A stretch of 64,000 nucleotides of DNA. Source: Desulfomarina profundi (lineage in GTDB: Bacteria > Desulfobacterota > Desulfobulbia > Desulfobulbales > Desulfocapsaceae). The stretch lies in contig NZ_AP024086.1 of the NCBI RefSeq assembly GCF_019703855.1, forward strand, positions 2,562,501 to 2,626,500, read 5' to 3'. The position numbers and the translations under genes were made by a program. Shown here piece after piece: positions 62,012-64,000 of this stretch. Positions within the stretch are counted from its first letter, which is position 1. Every line of letters starts with the position of its first letter. Under the pieces are notes generated by a model. It was not told where the DNA came from and ran no database searches. It saw nothing but the letters and a program-made list of their open reading frames with translations.

Positions 62012-62721
62012 GGCAGAAACAGGTATCCTACAGAACGAACTGTCTTGATGTAACGAGGATTGGCCGGATCATCCTTCAGCAGTTTTCGCAGGCGGGCTAT
62101 ACGGATATCCACGGAACGGTCAAGACCGTCATATTCTATTCCGGATAAAGTTGACAGAATATCATCACGGCTCAAAATTGTTCCCGCATTGCTCGCAAGA
62201 AGATAGAGCATTTCAAACTCCTGACTGCTGAGCGACAATGGCTTTCCACCGAGAAATGCATCCCGCGTTTTTGTGGATATATGCAGTTCACCGATGTCAA
62301 AAGATTCCCTGGCTTCCGATTTCTGCCTGAATCGCCGCAGCAGATTCTGGATGCGGGCCAGCAATACCCTGGGTTTGACGGGTTTTATCACATAATCGTC
62401 TGCCCCCAGTTCCAGGCCAAGGACCTGGTCAATATCCTCGTCCCTGGCGGTGAGCATCAGGATTGGATTTTTGTATTGCGGACGAACCTGCCGACAGACA
62501 TCCATACCGTCAAGCCCCGGCAGCATAAGATCCAATATCACCAGGTCCGGCTGTTCCTCACAGATTCGTGGAACCGCTATATCACCACGTCCTTCAATAG
62601 TAACAGTGAATGAGTGCTGCTCCATATACTCTTTGACAAGCTGAGCCAGACGGACATCATCTTCCACAAGTAAAAGAGTTGGTTTGTCACTCCTGTTGCC
62701 AGGTGTATGCAATTCCTTCAT
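62008..62721 (-). CDS. RstA/OmpR-like response regulator
   Basis: 237 residues from the ATG of MKELHTPGNRSDKP. Receiver: LVEDDVRLAQLV, phospho-Asp in LVILDLMLPGLDGMD, and DYVIKPVKPR. Winged helix: FEMLYLLASNAGTIL and SVDIRIARLRKLL. A possible upstream start at 62817 adds a Cys-rich stretch unlike the family. A motif shared with the far right end of the window lies at 62849-62884, about 130 bases upstream, and may be its own binding site. Confidence 0.92.
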   Translation of the reverse strand: MKELHTPGNRSDKPTLLLVEDDVRLAQLVKEYMEQHSFTVTIEGRGDIAVPRICEEQPDLVILDLMLPGLDGMDVCRQVRPQYKNPILMLTARDEDIDQVLGLELGADDYVIKPVKPRVLLARIQNLLRRFRQKSEARESFDIGELHISTKTRDAFLGGKPLSLSSQEFEMLYLLASNAGTILSRDDILSTLSGIEYDGLDRSVDIRIARLRKLLKDDPANPRYIKTVRSVGYLFLP

Positions 62722-62848
62722 TGGCAATTCCACATTACAGTTTTTGGGGTTGTGGCCGAAAAAACAGCCACATTTCCTGATGCTGATAAGCCATACTGAA
62801 TTTTTATGGGTAAACAAAAATAAATCTTAATATAATCTCCCTGTATAA

Positions 62849-62884
62849 GTCCGTCAGTTTTTTGTTATAGATTTGTATCAGGAT
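62849..62884. promoter_or_regulatory. 36-bp repeated motif upstream of the RstA-like gene, copy 1
   Basis: It shares 31 of 36 bases with 63963-63998. The core TGTTATAGATTTGTATCA is a near copy of TGTTATAGATTTGTAACA, whose outer TGTTA/TAACA are inverted. The same motif also precedes the lipoprotein gene (with the MITE between), so both genes may share a regulator. Confidence 0.6.
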
Positions 62885-62980
62885 AAAGACCAAAAGTTAT
62901 ATTTCTGAAACACTATCTAAATATCCAGCAAACAACAACAGTTCATTTCGAAAACCTTGAGCAGCAACGCAAGCAACAGT

Positions 62981-63208
62981 CTTAGCCCGCATTTTTCATC
63001 AGTTCAGGCGGCGTCAGCTACAAAATTTTCAACAGTAAATAATAGTGGCCTATATTTACTGTTGAAATATTGCAGAAGATGGCGTCGCCTGGGCTGACCT
63101 TGGGTGAACATTGTGTCAATTTTGTTCGACTACTGATAGTTGGCTAATTATTTGTATTCTACAGCTCATCTCAAAATTGACACAATGTTCATGAGAAATG
63201 CGGGTTAG
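62981..63208. repeat. Intact copy of the 228-bp composite repeat (inverted relative to the 40.5-kb copy)
   Basis: Inverted ends: CTTAGCCCGCATTTTTCAT at 62981-62999 and, on the other strand, CTAACCCGCATTTCTCAT ending at 63208. Its 44-bp (62996-63039) and 167-bp (63040-63206) parts are contiguous, with a single ATTATTT (as AAATAAT, 63037-63043) between them: the empty site for the MITE inserted at 40679. The last bases supply the lipoprotein stop codon. No coding capacity. Confidence 0.85.
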
Positions 63209-63660
63209 TCTTGCAGTTCCCACTGACCTGCAGCATTTCTGCAGGCTGTGGTGTATGTTTTTTCTGTCCTGCCGTCAATGGTCGCAACAATTTCAGCCTC
63301 TCTGCAAAGTCTGTTTGGTGTACTGGCAGGCACGTATGCTGGCTGCGGGGTTACTTTGTAATAATTGCCGTTATCTGGGTTTTTCCAGGTGGTCGTATGT
63401 CCGGATTTTCCAAATTCATAGGCCTGATTCAGTTCCTGCCTGTCGTACTTGTCCATTTCGTTGCCAACAATATATCCAAGCATAGTACCAATAGCAGCAC
63501 CGATGAGAGTTGCTTCTTTGTCGCGACCGATCGCCTGACCAATGATAGCGCCAGTGGCTGCTCCCATCACGGCACCATTTTGGCCTTGGGAAAACTGGTC
63601 ACCGCAGGAACTGAGGCCAACAACAAGTAAAGGAAGAAGGATAAGAACTAATTTTTTCAT
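63205..63660 (-). CDS. Glycine-zipper outer-membrane lipoprotein
   Basis: 151 residues. Lipoprotein signal (LVLILLPLLVVGLSSC, lipid-modified Cys near residue 19), then a glycine-zipper block (GAVMGAATGAIIGQAIG and LIGAAIGTMLGYIVGNEMDKYDRQELNQ) resembling the 17-kDa/SlyB-OsmB group, then a C-terminal region with YKVTPQPAY and CREAEIVATIDG. It probably sits in the outer membrane. The true start is the ATG at 63660 after GGAG; the longer frame upstream is MITE sequence. The MITE lies 22 bases before the start, in the 5' leader. Confidence 0.87.
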   Translation of the reverse strand: MKKLVLILLPLLVVGLSSCGDQFSQGQNGAVMGAATGAIIGQAIGRDKEATLIGAAIGTMLGYIVGNEMDKYDRQELNQAYEFGKSGHTTTWKNPDNGNYYKVTPQPAYVPASTPNRLCREAEIVATIDGRTEKTYTTACRNAAGQWELQD

Positions 63661-63682
63661 TTTTTTCTCCAGTGTGAATAAT

Positions 63683-63844
63683 GATGATCTCGTAAAAAGT
63701 CGTTCAACGTTCTCAGATGGACTCTGGAAAAACTTCGATATACAAGGCGTGGCGGTGTCGTGTAAGCGCAGGCGTACATATGGTACGTCGAGCATTACAC
63801 GATCACCCCACAACGCAGTAGATCGGAGTTTTTACGAGTCCATC
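63683..63844. mobile_element. 162-bp MITE, copy C (inverted)
   Basis: Third copy, opposite orientation to A and B. Flanks AATAAT on both sides (63677-63682 and 63845-63850) are a 6-bp target duplication, the reverse complement of ATTATT. It lies in the leader of the lipoprotein gene and has probably moved the upstream motif 162 bases away. Confidence 0.9.
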
Positions 63845-63882
63845 AATAATGATTTTAAAGCATTACACCAACAGCAAATGGT

Positions 63883-63930
63883 GTCCGGTTAGACAAATAC
63901 AAAAAAACATATCCAGGTTCCTAACCGGAC
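63883..63930. repeat. Perfect 10-bp inverted repeat
   Basis: GTCCGGTTAG and CTAACCGGAC with a 28-base AT-rich loop. No U-run follows in either direction. Possibly an operator or a remnant of insertion-sequence ends. The rest of 63845-64000 shows only the motif at 63963-63998. Confidence 0.5.
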
Positions 63931-63962
63931 TATACTGAAAAATAGTGTGAATACAGATAAAT

Positions 63963-63998
63963 GTCTGTCGACTTTTTGTTATAGATTTGTAACAGGAT
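63963..63998. promoter_or_regulatory. 36-bp repeated motif near the right edge, copy 2
   Basis: It matches 62849-62884 at 31 of 36 positions and has the perfect inverted core TGTTA-N8-TAACA. It is about 300 bases upstream of the lipoprotein start, or about 140 if the MITE is removed, comparable with the 130-base spacing at the response-regulator gene. It could also serve a gene beyond the window. Confidence 0.5.
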
Positions 63999-64000
63999 CA

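Noticed and set aside
63661-63813. Longer N-terminus of the lipoprotein gene
   Set aside because: That frame is read through MITE copy C and would place about 50 residues before a perfect lipoprotein signal; the ATG at 63660 with GGAG is the start.

Overview
The window comes from a Gram-negative bacterium: it carries LolA-like, lipid A/arn, TonB-receptor and lipoprotein genes. Gene content (a polyene/ladderane-type lipid cluster with radical SAM enzymes, a PEP-CTERM protein, MetX/MetW, arnBCADT, CHAD/ParA) and moderate GC fit a Desulfobulbales-like member of the Desulfobacterota. That placement is an inference from content, not a proven assignment.

Layout. (1) 1-16430, minus strand: one long operon-like run of about 18 genes for a specialised lipid. 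It holds two ketosynthases, two ketosynthase-like halves without catalytic residues, two acyl carrier proteins, FabG- and FabZ-type enzymes, a PaaK-like adenylating ligase, two acyltransferases, a GT2-DUF2062 glycosyltransferase, a CrtI-like FAD enzyme, three radical SAM enzymes (two of B12-binding architecture) and a LolA-like carrier. It blends the aryl-polyene plan (synthases, carrier proteins, ligase, LolA-like transport) with the radical SAM plus desaturase content proposed for ladderane lipids. (2) 16.8-24 kb: an ABC-type binding protein translationally coupled to a sensor kinase, then an AT-rich block with a PAS protein, a CI-like repressor, an unusual sigma54 activator and a radical SAM/SPASM peptide-maturase candidate with two overlapping small ORFs. 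(3) 24-31 kb: TonB receptor, Lys/Cys-rich miniprotein, ParA ATPase, CHAD protein, SRPBCC-SDR fusion and a membrane protein. (4) 31-40.5 kb: OmpR-type two-component system divergent from arnBCADT (L-Ara4N modification of lipid A). (5) 40.5-42.5 kb: nested mobile DNA, in which a 162-bp MITE and an IS1111-group element both sit inside a roughly 228-bp repeat. (6) 42.5-51 kb: ABC-F protein, Elp3-like radical SAM protein, RNase III, tRNA-Cys, a Cys-rich protein, a PEP-CTERM protein with a sigma54-type promoter, and glycogen phosphorylase. (7) 51-57.7 kb: sulfur amino acid operon (TPR, MetY, MetX, MetW, CysE, CysK, LysR). (8) 57.7-64 kb: small exported proteins, a second MITE with target duplication, a tandem CDP-alcohol phosphatidyltransferase, an RstAB-like two-component system and a glycine-zipper lipoprotein that shares a promoter motif with that system.

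Two cross-cutting patterns matter. Seven single-base losses in short runs (at most five bases) break four minus-strand genes, and an eighth possible one lies at the start of the LolA-like gene; uniform run shortening suggests consensus error more than gene decay. The 162-bp MITE occurs three times at ATTATT targets, and one insertion has its exact empty site elsewhere in the window.
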